Below, in pieces: positions 34,348-43,253 of a stretch of DNA of 64,000 bases. The notes under the pieces are model-generated. The model was not told the origin of the DNA. It saw only the letters and a list, made by a program, of their open reading frames with translations, and searched no databases. Numbering within the stretch: the first letter of the stretch is position 1; the number at the start of each line of letters is the position of its first letter. A program made the translations under genes and the position numbers. This stretch comes from Halococcus saccharolyticus DSM 5350 (GTDB taxonomy: Archaea > Halobacteriota > Halobacteria > Halobacteriales > Halococcaceae), in the NCBI RefSeq assembly GCF_000336915.1, contig NZ_AOMD01000021.1:1-64000 (forward strand). The letters run 5' to 3'.

Positions 34348-34824
34348 TCAGATATCGAGCGACGTCGTCCCCACGAACCCGGGTTCCCCGTGAACGTCGA
34401 ATCGCCCGTTCCGCACGACAGCGGGCCGCTGTGAGTCCGCGAACACGACGTTTCTCTCGGCCACTTCTCGGGACGCGCGACCTATATACCTTTCTTCACA
34501 GGCACGAACCGTCCCGCTCACCCCCAGCACTCGAACGCCGACCGGCGATCCCGAGACCTCGTCGACGCACGCGATCGCGGCCCGCGCCCGTTCGACTTCC
34601 TCGCGTCGTACGCGGACGATCGCCGTCCCGTCCCCGTCGGCGAACGAGAAGTCGAGAACTCGGAGATCGACGTCCGCGGCCCCCGGATCGCCGAGCAGGT
34701 TCTGGGCGGCGTACCAGCACGCGCGCTGAAACGCGTGTTTACCGAGATCGGCGTCGGGCCACGACTCGATCGCGACCGCGAGGTAGCGCCGCCGCGGCCG
34801 GAGATGCTTCGGGAGGTGTTTCAT
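34348..34824 (-). CDS. rnp2: RNase P protein component 2 (Pop5 homolog)
   Basis: This is the Rpp14/Pop5-type subunit (158 aa) of archaeal RNase P, which helps the catalytic RNA cleave tRNA 5' leaders. The pattern MKHLPKHLRPRRRYLAVAIES and the later VLGVSGTVRACEERYIG are typical. It overlaps the methyltransferase gene by four bases and is followed by psmA, so it is translationally coupled. The last 30 residues are a variable extension. Confidence 0.92.
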   Translation of the reverse strand: MKHLPKHLRPRRRYLAVAIESWPDADLGKHAFQRACWYAAQNLLGDPGAADVDLRVLDFSFADGDGTAIVRVRREEVERARAAIACVDEVSGSPVGVRVLGVSGTVRACEERYIGRASREVAERNVVFADSQRPAVVRNGRFDVHGEPGFVGTTSLDI

Positions 34825-35507
34825 TCCTCTTCGTTCGCCCCGTTCAGTCCGAACCCGCGCGCCGCGCCCTCGTTCGTCGTCGATTCGGCGTCGTCGGTCG
34901 CTGCGGCGCGCTCGGCGACGAGGACGCCGACCTGGTCGTGGACGCGCTCGACCGTGGTGAGCGAAAAGCCCGCGTCGGTCAGCGCGTCCGCGAGCATCCC
35001 GACGGTCGCGGGATCGTCGACCTCGGGCGAGTAAAACGGTGCGTCGGGATCGGCCTCGCCGAAAAGCATCACGTCGCCGAGGACGAACTTTCGAGGACCG
35101 AGCCCGGCGATGGTCTCGATCGCCTCGATCTTTTCCTCGTTGCCCAGATGGTGCATCGCGAAGTTCGAGACCACGACGTCCACCGGATCGTCGACGGCGG
35201 GCTCTCTGAAGCTTCCCTCCGCGAGCGCGAGGTTGTCGATCCCGACCTCCTCGGCCTTCGTTCGGGCTTCGTCCATCATCCCTGCGGAGATGTCCCGGCC
35301 GATGACGCGCTCGGCGTCGGGCGCGAGCGCGAGCGCGATCGCTCCCGTCCCCGTCCCGAGATCGAGCACGGTGTCGTCGGGTTCGTGACTGGCGTGTTTC
35401 ACGACGAGGGAGGCCGCCGCTCGGTACTCGTCGCTGTCCTGGCTCTCGTCGTAGGCCGTGGCGTGGTCGTCGAACCGCGCTGCGTGCTCCTCAATCGTCT
35501 TCTTCAT
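34821..35507 (-). CDS. Class I SAM-dependent methyltransferase
   Basis: This 228-aa methyltransferase has the SAM-binding motif VLDLGTGTGAIALALA near residue 47, an acidic loop GRDISAGMM, and the VVSNFAMHHLG motif near residue 108. It sits between rnp3 and rnp2 with overlaps on both sides (17 bases with rnp3). Its position suggests an RNA- or translation-related substrate, but this is only inferred. Start MKKTIEEH was chosen; a start nine codons upstream is possible. The C-terminus is a variable acidic tail. Confidence 0.88.
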   Translation of the reverse strand: MKKTIEEHAARFDDHATAYDESQDSDEYRAAASLVVKHASHEPDDTVLDLGTGTGAIALALAPDAERVIGRDISAGMMDEARTKAEEVGIDNLALAEGSFREPAVDDPVDVVVSNFAMHHLGNEEKIEAIETIAGLGPRKFVLGDVMLFGEADPDAPFYSPEVDDPATVGMLADALTDAGFSLTTVERVHDQVGVLVAERAAATDDAESTTNEGAARGFGLNGANEEE

Positions 35508-36219
35508 ACCGCCCCCTACGGACCCCCGGCTCAATGAACGACTCGCTTAGGCGCTCACGATTGCGCGCGGCGAGTCGGCCCCATTCAGCGAGCCCCCGCT
35601 CGATCTGCTCGCGGTCGAACCCGATCGCCTCGCCGACCGCGAGGAGTTCGCGCGGCGCGCGGAGCTGGAGGTGGTTTTCGGGGCTCGCGCTCACGACATA
35701 CGGCGTGTCGTATTGGAACACGATCTCGCGGAGCTTCCGGAGGTCGGCGAGCGCCTGGACCCGCCGACCACCGCTCAGTCGGAGCACCCGCCCGAGATCG
35801 AACTCGAAGCGGACGCCGTTCCGTGCGGCCGCACGCGCGAGAACGTGGTTCACGTCGCCATCGGCCATCGGACTGGTGAGCACGTCGACGCGGGGCTCCT
35901 CGCATGCAAAGCGGTTCAGCGTGCGCGATCCCTCGACCAGCACCAGGGTACGCTCTCCGCGGCAATCCTTGACGCGTGCGCTCGCCGCCGAAGCGTCGTC
36001 GGCCTCGATCTCGACCGCGTCCACGACATCGATGTCGTACTCCGCGGCGATTTCCTCCCTGCCCGGCCCGTCGCGATCGGGTTCGTCGACCATCCCCGTC
36101 TCGGGTGCGTTTCGGACCACGATCCCGTCGAACTCGTACGCCGCCGCGGTCAGGGCGAACCGTGCGACGGTGCTCTCGCCAACGGGGTACGCCCGAACTG
36201 CCTCGTAGCAATCGGCCAT
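35491..36219 (-). CDS. rnp3: RNase P protein component 3 (Rpp30 homolog)
   Basis: This is a 242-aa TIM-barrel subunit of archaeal RNase P that pairs with Rnp2. Features are the N-terminal YEAVRAYP and YEFDGIVVRN segments, the RFEFDLGRVLRLSGG motif near residue 145 and the PYVVSASPENHLQLR barrel strand near 183. It follows directly on the RNA-binding protein gene and overlaps the methyltransferase, so it is in the middle of the five-gene operon 36645 to 33595. Confidence 0.92.
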   Translation of the reverse strand: MADCYEAVRAYPVGESTVARFALTAAAYEFDGIVVRNAPETGMVDEPDRDGPGREEIAAEYDIDVVDAVEIEADDASAASARVKDCRGERTLVLVEGSRTLNRFACEEPRVDVLTSPMADGDVNHVLARAAARNGVRFEFDLGRVLRLSGGRRVQALADLRKLREIVFQYDTPYVVSASPENHLQLRAPRELLAVGEAIGFDREQIERGLAEWGRLAARNRERLSESFIEPGVRRGRYEEDD

Positions 36220-36645
36220 CTACGACCGGGCTTCGAGCGCATCGGCGGCGTTCTCGACCGCCGACTCCTTCTTCGCGGGGTAGGCTTCGATCTTCCCGCG
36301 AAGCTCGAGACCCTCGCCTCGCTCGACCCGTCCCTTGTAGGCCGCCTGCTTGTCGAGGCGCATGAACAGCGCGCAGTTGTCGTTCACCCGCTCGTCGAGC
36401 TCGTCGCGGATGCGATCGAGATCGAGGTCCGCGAGGCGGTCGAGGACGTGGCGAACGTCGTCGGCGTTCTCGGCGCGCGCCGACAGCACCACGATCCGGT
36501 CGCCGTGATGGCCCTCGCTCGCGACCCGGTCGATTGCGAACTCCTTGGGAAGGAGTGTCCGGAGCGCACGCTCGACGCGGGCCTCGTCCTCGGTGGCATA
36601 GCAGAACGCACGAAGATCGACGTAGTGGAAGGGGGTTTCAGTCAT
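36220..36645 (-). CDS. COG1325-type RNA-binding protein
   Basis: This 141-aa archaeal protein is of the predicted RNA-binding/exosome-associated family. It starts MTETPFHYVDLRAFCYATED and contains GHHGDRIVVLSARAENADDV near residue 55 and the CALFMRLDKQAAYKG motif near 95. It is the first gene of the operon with rnp3, rnp2 and psmA; its stop and the rnp3 start are directly adjacent. The start was placed by the family N-terminus, since the open frame continues 39 codons upstream. Confidence 0.88.
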   Translation of the reverse strand: MTETPFHYVDLRAFCYATEDEARVERALRTLLPKEFAIDRVASEGHHGDRIVVLSARAENADDVRHVLDRLADLDLDRIRDELDERVNDNCALFMRLDKQAAYKGRVERGEGLELRGKIEAYPAKKESAVENAADALEARS

Positions 36646-36682
36646 GCAGCCAGTACGGTGGCGCGGGTAAAAGGAACTGCGT

Positions 36683-36865
36683 TCAGTCCTCGGCGGGTTC
36701 GAGCGAGTCCTCGGGAACGCCGGACTCTTGGCCGTCCTCGAAGTTGACGGTGTAGGTCGCATCGCCGAACATCGTCTCCATCACCTGTGTGACGGTACCG
36801 GTCTCGCCGTCGTACTCGCTGTGCTCGTCGTGAAAGAGGACCTGATCGTCTTCCTCGAAGCTCAT
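36683..36865 (-). CDS. DUF1918-type small protein
   Basis: This 60-residue beta-rich acidic protein reads MSFEEDDQVLFHDEHSEYDG, then GTVTQVMETMFGDATYTVNFE. The fold resembles the small SH3-like barrel of DUF1918 proteins. It precedes the RNA-binding gene on the same strand by about 40 bases and may belong to the same transcript. Function unknown. Confidence 0.75.
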   Translation of the reverse strand: MSFEEDDQVLFHDEHSEYDGETGTVTQVMETMFGDATYTVNFEDGQESGVPEDSLEPAED

Positions 36866-37046
36866 GGCTCCGCTACCGCTCGGTCGGATAAAAACGGCGT
36901 GGATTCGCCCGGTCGGGTTGTCTCGCCGGCTGAACGTTTATGTTAGGGGCCGACGAACCCGTCCCCATGATTTTGCATGTTCGATCGCTTGCGTCGTCGA
37001 ACGATCGCGGTCCGTGGAGCCCACCGCTCCGCCACGACGCCGCACG

Positions 37047-37604
37047 ATGACCCTCGACGAGCTCTGGTTTCTCGCTGACGAGGCCGACCAACGCGCGGCA
37101 CGAGCCTACCACGACCTCCTCGACGGCCGCGAGCCGACGATGGAGACCACCCACCACCGTCGGGTATCGCGAGGACGGTTTCGCACTCTCGCCGAGCGCA
37201 TCCGTGAGACCGGCGCGCCGTACGGCGCACACACCATCGTCTACCGCCCGTCGGGCGAACTCCTGCTGTGTCGTCACGACGGCGTCGGGCTGTGGGTGCT
37301 CCCCGGCGGCGAGATCGACGGTAACGAGGGGTTCCGAGCGGCTGCCGAGCGCGAACTCGCCGAGGAGGCTGGGATCGAAGCGAACTACGACGGCCTCGCC
37401 ATCGCCGCACGGATCGAGGTCCGGTGTGACGATCACGCCACGTGGGGCGTGATGCCGGTGTTCGCCGCCGCGGCCGAGACCACAACCACCACCATGGTGG
37501 CCGATCCCGACGACGAGATCTCGGCCGCCGAGTGGTTCGACAATCTGCCCGACGACACCCGCGATCGCGAGGATCTGGTTGCGTGGCGCGAGCGAGTGCT
37601 ATGA
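37047..37604 (+). CDS. NUDIX hydrolase
   Basis: This 185-aa protein has an intact NUDIX box near residues 94-116, GGEIDGNEGFRAAAERELAE with the following EAGI, including the RExxEE metal ligands. An N-terminal helical extension of about 60 residues (DELWFLADEADQRAARAYHDLL) matches the group of haloarchaeal NUDIX proteins with such a domain. The substrate is a nucleotide-type diphosphate but cannot be specified. The first ATG giving the helical domain was chosen. Confidence 0.88.
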   Translation: MTLDELWFLADEADQRAARAYHDLLDGREPTMETTHHRRVSRGRFRTLAERIRETGAPYGAHTIVYRPSGELLLCRHDGVGLWVLPGGEIDGNEGFRAAAERELAEEAGIEANYDGLAIAARIEVRCDDHATWGVMPVFAAAAETTTTTMVADPDDEISAAEWFDNLPDDTRDREDLVAWRERVL

Positions 37605-37651
37605 ATCGATTCGCCGTCGGCCGGGTGCAGCGGCGGCACGATGCCGTCTCC

Positions 37652-38467
37652 TTACGCTGACTCGGAACGCTCCTCCACCGGCCGCTCGCCGAGAATCTCG
37701 ACCTCGTCGCCGACCGCGAGCTCCGCTCCCCACGCTGATTCGGGAACCTGTGTGTTGAGCATGAGACGGAAAAAGTGGTCGAATCGGTCGGAATCCGTCC
37801 ACTCGGGCAACATCTCCTCGCGTTTCTCGACGAAGACTCGCTGGAACTCGTCGTGGGCCTCGCCGGTGTGTGGATCGCGCGTCGGCACGACACACCGCTG
37901 GCACGGGTTGATTCCCTCGAACAAGACATCACCGATCTCGAACGCAACGAGATGGTCGTGGTCCGCGAACAGACGATCCTCCCAGAACGGCGGCACGCCG
38001 TCGATCTCGAGGTTCGCCCGTAGCCGGAGGCGCAGCTCCTCGACGCCGATGTCGGGGAACCACGAGGCGACTTCACGGAGCGTCCCGGTGCTGATGAGCG
38101 TCGGTCCCGAGAGGGTGGTGTCGTCGGGAAAGCCGCCAGCAGTCTCTCGTTTCAACTGGACTGGGGGATCGAACTGGCTGCTCAGCCAGCTCTCGGCCGA
38201 TTCACGATCGGTTTCGAGATCGAACCGCTCGGCACCACCGACGTCCTCCCGGTGGAGCGTGACCGCGGAGAATCCGGGATCGAACGTCGAACGAATCCGA
38301 TGGACCTTCGGTGTGCGCTTCCCGTTAATGTAGCGGTCGTCCGCATCGACCATGGCGTACTCGCGGTCGTGTTCGAGCCCACCGTTTTCGACGATCCGCG
38401 CCGTGTCGCACGCGACGGGATCGAGCGATTTGATCGGAAAGACGGCGATGCGTGCTAGTCGGGCCAT
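37652..38467 (-). CDS. MOSC domain protein
   Basis: This 271-aa protein has the MOSC N-terminal beta-barrel (RIAVFPIKSLDPVACDTARI) and a C-terminal MOSC domain whose conserved Cys lies in GINPCQRCVVPTRDPHTG near residue 195. Relatives (YcbX, mARC) handle molybdenum cofactor and reduce N-hydroxylated compounds, usually with a ferredoxin domain; here that domain is absent. The frame is open upstream, but the start MARLARIAV matches the family. Confidence 0.88.
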   Translation of the reverse strand: MARLARIAVFPIKSLDPVACDTARIVENGGLEHDREYAMVDADDRYINGKRTPKVHRIRSTFDPGFSAVTLHREDVGGAERFDLETDRESAESWLSSQFDPPVQLKRETAGGFPDDTTLSGPTLISTGTLREVASWFPDIGVEELRLRLRANLEIDGVPPFWEDRLFADHDHLVAFEIGDVLFEGINPCQRCVVPTRDPHTGEAHDEFQRVFVEKREEMLPEWTDSDRFDHFFRLMLNTQVPESAWGAELAVGDEVEILGERPVEERSESA

Positions 38468-38540
38468 CCGTGTTCCACGACGATTTCTCTGTGACTCACT
38501 ACCGCGTTTCGATTCGGTGTCGGCAACGGTCGTGTTCCGC

Positions 38541-38924
38541 TTAGACCGTCTCGTCGGGATCGATCCCGACGTGCCGTCCGCCGCGCGCGATGTCGACGCC
38601 GATGAATCCGAGTACGAGCGCGAAGCCGAACATCCCCGCGGTGGACACCGTCGCCCCCTCGCCACGGAGGAAACCGGACGTGACGTTCAGAAAGAGTGCA
38701 ACCGCCATCAGGAAGTAGGCGGCTCCACAGAGACGGTGCCAGCCGACCAGCGCCGTGAGTGCGGTGTCGAAGCCGGCGAGTACGAACAACACACCAGCGA
38801 CGAGAAACCCGCCCAGCGGGAACGCAATGTCGATCGATTCTGGCACGCCAACGACGGCGAGAAACCCGCCCACCACCGCGAAATCCACGAGGCCGAGCCA
38901 TCGCGACATTCGACGATACTTCAT
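38541..38924 (-). CDS. Four-span membrane protein
   Basis: This 127-aa integral membrane protein has four hydrophobic segments (WLGLVDFAVVGGFLAVVG, AFPLGGFLVAGVLFVLAGF, GAAYFLMAVALFLNV, GMFGFALVLGFIGVDIA). A TATA-like GCACTATTTC about 26 bases upstream of the ATG decides the start. The function is unknown and it lies alone between oppositely functioning genes. Confidence 0.75.
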   Translation of the reverse strand: MKYRRMSRWLGLVDFAVVGGFLAVVGVPESIDIAFPLGGFLVAGVLFVLAGFDTALTALVGWHRLCGAAYFLMAVALFLNVTSGFLRGEGATVSTAGMFGFALVLGFIGVDIARGGRHVGIDPDETV

Positions 38925-38994
38925 GGACTCATGCTCGCTGCCGATGAAATAGTGCTGTCGCCCTCGCGATCCGCTTCCGTAGACCGGCACTCGA

Positions 38995-39816
38995 TTACCC
39001 GTACGATTTCCCTTCTCGCGTCTCGGCGTTCAGCCGTCGGATCGCGGCCTGAGCGTTGCTCGCGTCGTACCCGAAGAGGACGTCGGTGGCGTAGGCGTCG
39101 GCGACCTCGGCGGCATGGACCAGGTTCTCGATGTCGACATCGACGGCGTACAGCTCGATCGCGAGCGGCGCGTCGAGCGCGTCACGAAACCCGCTTGCGA
39201 GTGATTCGAGCCAATAGGTCGTGCCGTAGGCCGTGTCGTACAGCGGGACCACGAATTCGTCGACGTACTCGGAAAGTGCATCGAGATCGAGTCCCGATCG
39301 CCCGTGGAGGTGGCCGGGGTAGGGATCGGGATGGAGCGTGAGCGAGAGATCCCCACCTACCTGGTCGGCGGCTTCGCTCACGAACTCGGTGACGACCGAC
39401 GCGCGCCACGCGAAGCGGTCGTCGTACGCGCTTTCTTCGAACTGCTCGACGCAGCGATCGCAGAAACAGTATTCGGGTCTGGGAAAGCCGACATCGTCGA
39501 GCCGGACGTCACCGCTCGCGTCGGCTGCGTCCGCGATGGTTTCGAGCAGTCCCTCGCGGTAGTCGGGGTGGGTCGGACAAACATATCCCCAGTCGAAGTA
39601 CTGGCGCTCGCGGGTGGCGATCTCGCCGTCCTCAGTCACGGGGACGAGTTCGGGACTCGCGTCGGCGGCCGCGGTGTCGGCGTGACACGAAATCATGCTC
39701 GTCGCCGCGGCGATCGGTTCCCGTGCCTGACCGCTCACCGACTTGACCTCGTAGCACCGCCGATCGAATGTCGGCCAGTCGAGCTCCTCGGCGTTGCGCG
39801 TCACGACCCCGAACAT
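38995..39816 (-). CDS. Haloarchaeal hypothetical protein, probable TIM barrel
   Basis: This is a 273-aa cytoplasmic protein. A CFCDRC cysteine cluster (EYCFCDRCVEQFEE) near residue 117 and barrel-like strand ends (VRLDDVGFPR, LSLTLHPDPYPG, FVVPLYDTAYGTTYW, LAIELYAVDVD) recall the glycosidase-like TIM barrels of the DUF4015/GHL10 kind, which I infer only by pattern. The Cys cluster suggests metal binding. A TATA-like CGCTTACCCC about 25 bases upstream supports the start. Confidence 0.7.
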   Translation of the reverse strand: MFGVVTRNAEELDWPTFDRRCYEVKSVSGQAREPIAAATSMISCHADTAAADASPELVPVTEDGEIATRERQYFDWGYVCPTHPDYREGLLETIADAADASGDVRLDDVGFPRPEYCFCDRCVEQFEESAYDDRFAWRASVVTEFVSEAADQVGGDLSLTLHPDPYPGHLHGRSGLDLDALSEYVDEFVVPLYDTAYGTTYWLESLASGFRDALDAPLAIELYAVDVDIENLVHAAEVADAYATDVLFGYDASNAQAAIRRLNAETREGKSYG

Positions 39817-39860
39817 ACCCGTACTGAGAGCCGCCACGGGGTAAGCGGTTCGTTCGGTCG

Positions 39861-40067
39861 CTACTTCGATCCGGTGGCGGCGAGCACGATACCGAACAGG
39901 AGACCGACGACGAGCAACCCACCACCGCCGAGGGCGTAGAGCTCGGTGGTCGTCCACTGGAACCGATCGCCATAACGGATGATTCCTGCCGTGAGCAGTA
40001 GTGTGAGTCCGGACCCGACGAGCGTCGTCACGAAATCGAACCCGAATCGAGCACCAGGATCGGCCAT
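39861..40067 (-). CDS. Small two-span membrane protein
   Basis: This 68-aa membrane protein has two spans (FVTTLVGSGLTLLLTAGII and ALGGGGLLVVGLLFGIVLA). Its frame continues open upstream for 41 codons to a TAG, and beyond that to an ATG at 40262, see the separate finding. Function unknown. Confidence 0.65.
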   Translation of the reverse strand: MADPGARFGFDFVTTLVGSGLTLLLTAGIIRYGDRFQWTTTELYALGGGGLLVVGLLFGIVLAATGSK

Positions 40068-40193
40068 GTTTTCCCGCCTCTCCGGCGTGAGTTCGTTCTT
40101 CGGGTGGCTGTTGCAAGCGACCGATCCGCCTGCAGAACCATTGTCACCACTATGCGTCGAAACCGGACGGATCGCTCCGGCCGCGTCAGCCTA

Positions 40194-40262
40194 TCGACGC
40201 GCGACAGCGACCGCGAGAACGATTGCAAACAACGCGACCACGGCAGTGATTTTTCGGGACAT
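40194..40262 (-). pseudogene. Possible signal-peptide-like 23-codon ORF upstream of the small membrane gene
   Basis: The minus-strand ATG at 40262 opens MSRKITAVVALFAIVLAVAV followed by ARR and a TAG (40191-40193). The reading frame after the TAG joins, without another stop, the start of the 68-aa membrane protein at 40067. This could be a stand-alone micro-peptide, a gene broken by an amber mutation, or coincidence in GC-rich DNA. Haloarchaea do not use pyrrolysine, so readthrough by that route is unlikely. Confidence 0.25.
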
Positions 40263-40337
40263 CACCAGGTAGGACAGAACAACGGAACATAATCGTTGTG
40301 GCATCACGCCACGGATCACTTCGAGAGTCGGGTTCGA

Positions 40338-41528
40338 TCATCGCATCAGCACCACCAGAACGACACCGAAGACGAGCGCGCAGACGCCGGCCAACAACAG
40401 TAGAATTCGGTAGCCACTCCGCACCGCGAGTGCTGCGAACAGGATCGGACCGGCCGCCCGGCCGACGAAACTCGCACTACCGCGGAGGCTCAGCGCTCCG
40501 GCCCGAAACTGCGTCGGGACGAGATCGCTCACGCCGGCGTCGATCGATGGCAGCGCCAACCCCCATCCGGCACCGAAGCCGAGCGTCGCGACGGCGATCA
40601 GCAGGGGCGTGGCCGCGAGCCACGCACCTACGAGTCCGATCCCGATCGCCACGAACGCCACTGTGAGTATCTCGTGGTCCGAGAGCCGTTTGGCGAGACG
40701 ACCGTTTTGCGTGGCGGCGACCGTCGACGCCACCTCGCCGGTCGTCACCACGAGGCCGATCAGTACCGGCGACAGCTCGTACGTCGCCGCCAGTAGGAAC
40801 GGGAGCGCGGTGAAGACCGTCCCGACGAGCAGGAAGTCGACCAGAAACGCCGATCCGTACAGGACGATCGCTTCTCGGGCCGAGAGCGCGCCGACCACCC
40901 GCCGGAGATAGACGAGGTTCCTGGTCTCGCGCTCTCCGGAGGGTTCTTCGAGAACCAGGTGGGCGAAGAGCGCGACCGGCACGCCGAGGAGGTACATGGC
41001 GAACGGGGCGTTCCACGAGACGGCGACGAGCGCCCCACCCACGAGCGGGTACGCAGCCGCTCCGGCCGAGAGCGCCGCCGTGTTCGCGCCGAGAACCGCG
41101 TTCCGCTGGACATCCTCGAAGGCGTCGCTGACGAGCGTGACGGTGGTGATACCGATACCGGCGAGGGCCGTTCCCTGTACGAACCGGAGAGCTAGCACGA
41201 CCGGGAACGCCGGTCGAAACACGACGACCCCGCCGGCGAGACTCCAGACGAGGAGGCTGGCGACGAGGATCCGCCGTCGGCCGACGCGGTCCGTGAGGAG
41301 CCCCATCACCGGCGAGAGGAAGATGCCGGGGATCAGTACCGCGGAGAGCAGCAGGCTGGCTCCCGTGTCGGTGACGCCGAACGCATCCCGGAACACGGGG
41401 AGCCCCGGACTGATGAGCGCCACGCTGAAAGGGGCCAGCAGCGTGCTCAACAGGACGGCCTGAACGGTGGACGACCGCCACGGCACCGATATGTCCCGGG
41501 ACGCGTCGGAAGTCGCCAACTGAAACAC
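40338..41528 (-). CDS. MFS transporter (drug-exporter-like)
   Basis: This is a 396-aa major facilitator with twelve spans. The MFS signature LTDRVGRRRILVASLLVWSL is near residue 90 and the alternating LSAGAAAYPLVGGALV fifth-helix motif resembles drug:H+ exporters. A GTG at 41528 is proposed as start; an upstream in-frame TTG (41552) would be unusual. An inverted repeat CCCACAA/TTGTGGG (41546-41552/41562-41568) lies just before the start and may be an operator. It sits downstream of pyrBI on the same strand with about 50 bases between. Confidence 0.85.
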   Translation of the reverse strand: MFQLATSDASRDISVPWRSSTVQAVLLSTLLAPFSVALISPGLPVFRDAFGVTDTGASLLLSAVLIPGIFLSPVMGLLTDRVGRRRILVASLLVWSLAGGVVVFRPAFPVVLALRFVQGTALAGIGITTVTLVSDAFEDVQRNAVLGANTAALSAGAAAYPLVGGALVAVSWNAPFAMYLLGVPVALFAHLVLEEPSGERETRNLVYLRRVVGALSAREAIVLYGSAFLVDFLLVGTVFTALPFLLAATYELSPVLIGLVVTTGEVASTVAATQNGRLAKRLSDHEILTVAFVAIGIGLVGAWLAATPLLIAVATLGFGAGWGLALPSIDAGVSDLVPTQFRAGALSLRGSASFVGRAAGPILFAALAVRSGYRILLLLAGVCALVFGVVLVVLMR

Positions 41529-41579
41529 CGACGAGTACGAAACATCCCACAAGCTTGTCGTTTGTGGGCGTGGGACCGA

Positions 41580-42047
41580 TCAGACGCTGATGTGTTCGGT
41601 GAGGTTCTCGCGGAGGATCGTTTCGCAGTACGCACATCGCACGCCGTCGTCGAGCACCTCGAACCGTGAGGTCACGGGCTCGCCGTCGGTGGTAATGCAG
41701 TCGTGGTTCGGACACGAGAGCACGCCTTCGACGACGGCGGGCCGCTCAACGCGGTGTTTCTCCGCGACGCCGTACTCCCGGATGATGTTGATCGACGCCG
41801 CGGGCGCGATCAGCGAGATCACGTCGACCTCGTCCTGGCTGAGTTCGCGGCCCTCGATCTTCACGACGTCCTTGTGGCCCAGCCGATCGGACGGGACGTT
41901 CATCCCGACGCTCACGACCTCGTCGGTCGAGCCGTCGATCCCGAGGATGGCGAGCACGTCGGGCGCGTGTCCGCCCGCGATGTGGTCGATCACGGTGCCG
42001 TCCTGAATCTTGCTGATCCGGAGTTCGTGGTCGTCGCGCTCGCTCAT
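41580..42047 (-). CDS. pyrI: Aspartate carbamoyltransferase regulatory subunit
   Basis: This 155-aa subunit binds allosteric nucleotides and the catalytic trimers. The N-terminal allosteric domain starts [16 protein letters not shown]. The C-terminal zinc domain carries four cysteines, CPNHDC and CAYC. It follows pyrB with ATGA overlap, so both are translated together in stoichiometric amounts. Confidence 0.96.
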   Translation of the reverse strand: MSERDDHELRISKIQDGTVIDHIAGGHAPDVLAILGIDGSTDEVVSVGMNVPSDRLGHKDVVKIEGRELSQDEVDVISLIAPAASINIIREYGVAEKHRVERPAVVEGVLSCPNHDCITTDGEPVTSRFEVLDDGVRCAYCETILRENLTEHISV

Positions 42048-43012
42048 CGAGACCCTCCGTTCGCGCTGTCGTCGGTCGCGTCCGCAGCCTCCTCACCGTC
42101 GGTGTCGTCGAGCAGCAGATCGAGCAGCGCCATCCGGACGGGAACACCGTTGTGGGCCTGCTCGAAGTAGTGGGCGTGCTCGGTCGCGTCGACGGCGGGC
42201 GCGATCTCGTCGACCCGGGGAAGTGGATGCATCACGATGCACTCGTCGCGGGCGCGCTCGAGAGTCTCGGCGTCGATGCGGTACTCGCCCGCCACCGCGC
42301 GGTACTCGTTCTCGTCGGGAAAGCGTTCGCGCTGGATCCGAGTGACGTAGAGCACGTCGAGTTCGGAGAGAACCTCGTCGAGATCATCGTGTTCGCGGAC
42401 CTGTGCACCGGCCTCGTGGAGGTCGTACCGCACGGAACGGGGAAGCCGGAGACTTTCCGGACTCACGAAGTGCTGGCTGGCGTCGAACTTGGTGAGCGCG
42501 TACGCGAGCGAATGCACCGTCCGCCCGTACTTCAGATCACCCATGATCCCGACCGTGAGATCGGCAAGTCCGCCCGCGTTCTCGCGCATGGTGTAGAGAT
42601 CGAGCAGGGTCTGGGTGGGGTGTTGGCCCGCGCCGTCGCCGGCGTTCAGGAGTGGAACATCGACGAACTCGCTCGCCATCGTCGCCGCACCCTCGCTGGG
42701 ATGGCGGAGTACGAGGGCGTCTGCGTACCCCTCGATCACACGCACGGTGTCGGCGAGGCTCTCGCCTTTGGTCGCACTCGAGGAATCGACCGGTCCCATA
42801 TCGAGCGCGTCGCCGCCGAGGCGCTTGATCGCGGCCTCGAAGCTCATCCGGGTGCGCGTGCTCGGTTCGAAAAAGCACAGGCCGAGCAGCCGCCCCGCGT
42901 GGCGGTCACGATCCGGGGGATCGCGTTCGATAGCGGCAGCACGATCGAGCACCGTCTCGATGTCGGCGCGCGAGAGGTTCTTCGCGGTGATGACGTGGTC
43001 ACGATCGTCCAT
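42044..43012 (-). CDS. pyrB: Aspartate carbamoyltransferase catalytic subunit
   Basis: PyrB (322 aa) makes carbamoyl aspartate in pyrimidine synthesis. It has the carbamoyl-phosphate motif STRTRMSFE near residue 52, [12 protein letters not shown] near 132, HPLPRVDEI near 264 and the C-terminal [13 protein letters not shown]. First gene of the pyrBI pair, divergent from aglB across a 240-base spacer that must contain both promoters. Confidence 0.97.
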   Translation of the reverse strand: MDDRDHVITAKNLSRADIETVLDRAAAIERDPPDRDRHAGRLLGLCFFEPSTRTRMSFEAAIKRLGGDALDMGPVDSSSATKGESLADTVRVIEGYADALVLRHPSEGAATMASEFVDVPLLNAGDGAGQHPTQTLLDLYTMRENAGGLADLTVGIMGDLKYGRTVHSLAYALTKFDASQHFVSPESLRLPRSVRYDLHEAGAQVREHDDLDEVLSELDVLYVTRIQRERFPDENEYRAVAGEYRIDAETLERARDECIVMHPLPRVDEIAPAVDATEHAHYFEQAHNGVPVRMALLDLLLDDTDGEEAADATDDSANGGSR

Positions 43013-43220
43013 TGGTTGTGGGGAGACACCTCCGTTGTGCGGCTCGGTGGGCCATTCTCGTGTCGAGTCGAACGGCCGATCGTCTTGTAGTTGTGGATAC
43101 GGCGGTCGCGGAGCTGTGGGGATGGCGGTCGCGGCGCTCGAACCGGTCGAGCGGCACGCTCGGTCGGGATGGTCGACCGTGCGAACCGTCGCCGTCGGGC
43201 GGTGATCGGACGTTTCACAA

Positions 43221-43230
43221 GCCTTATGCG
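43221..43230 (+). promoter_or_regulatory. TATA-like box of aglB
   Basis: GCCTTATGCG sits about 28 bases upstream of the aglB ATG at 43254, fitting a leaderless start. Confidence 0.45.
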
Positions 43231-43253
43231 CGTCTCGGGGGTGGATAGCGCCA

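Noticed and set aside
40191-40193. Pyrrolysine-type readthrough of TAG
   Set aside because: Haloarchaea are not known to have pyrrolysine machinery and no supporting gene is present; a broken or separate ORF is the simpler explanation.
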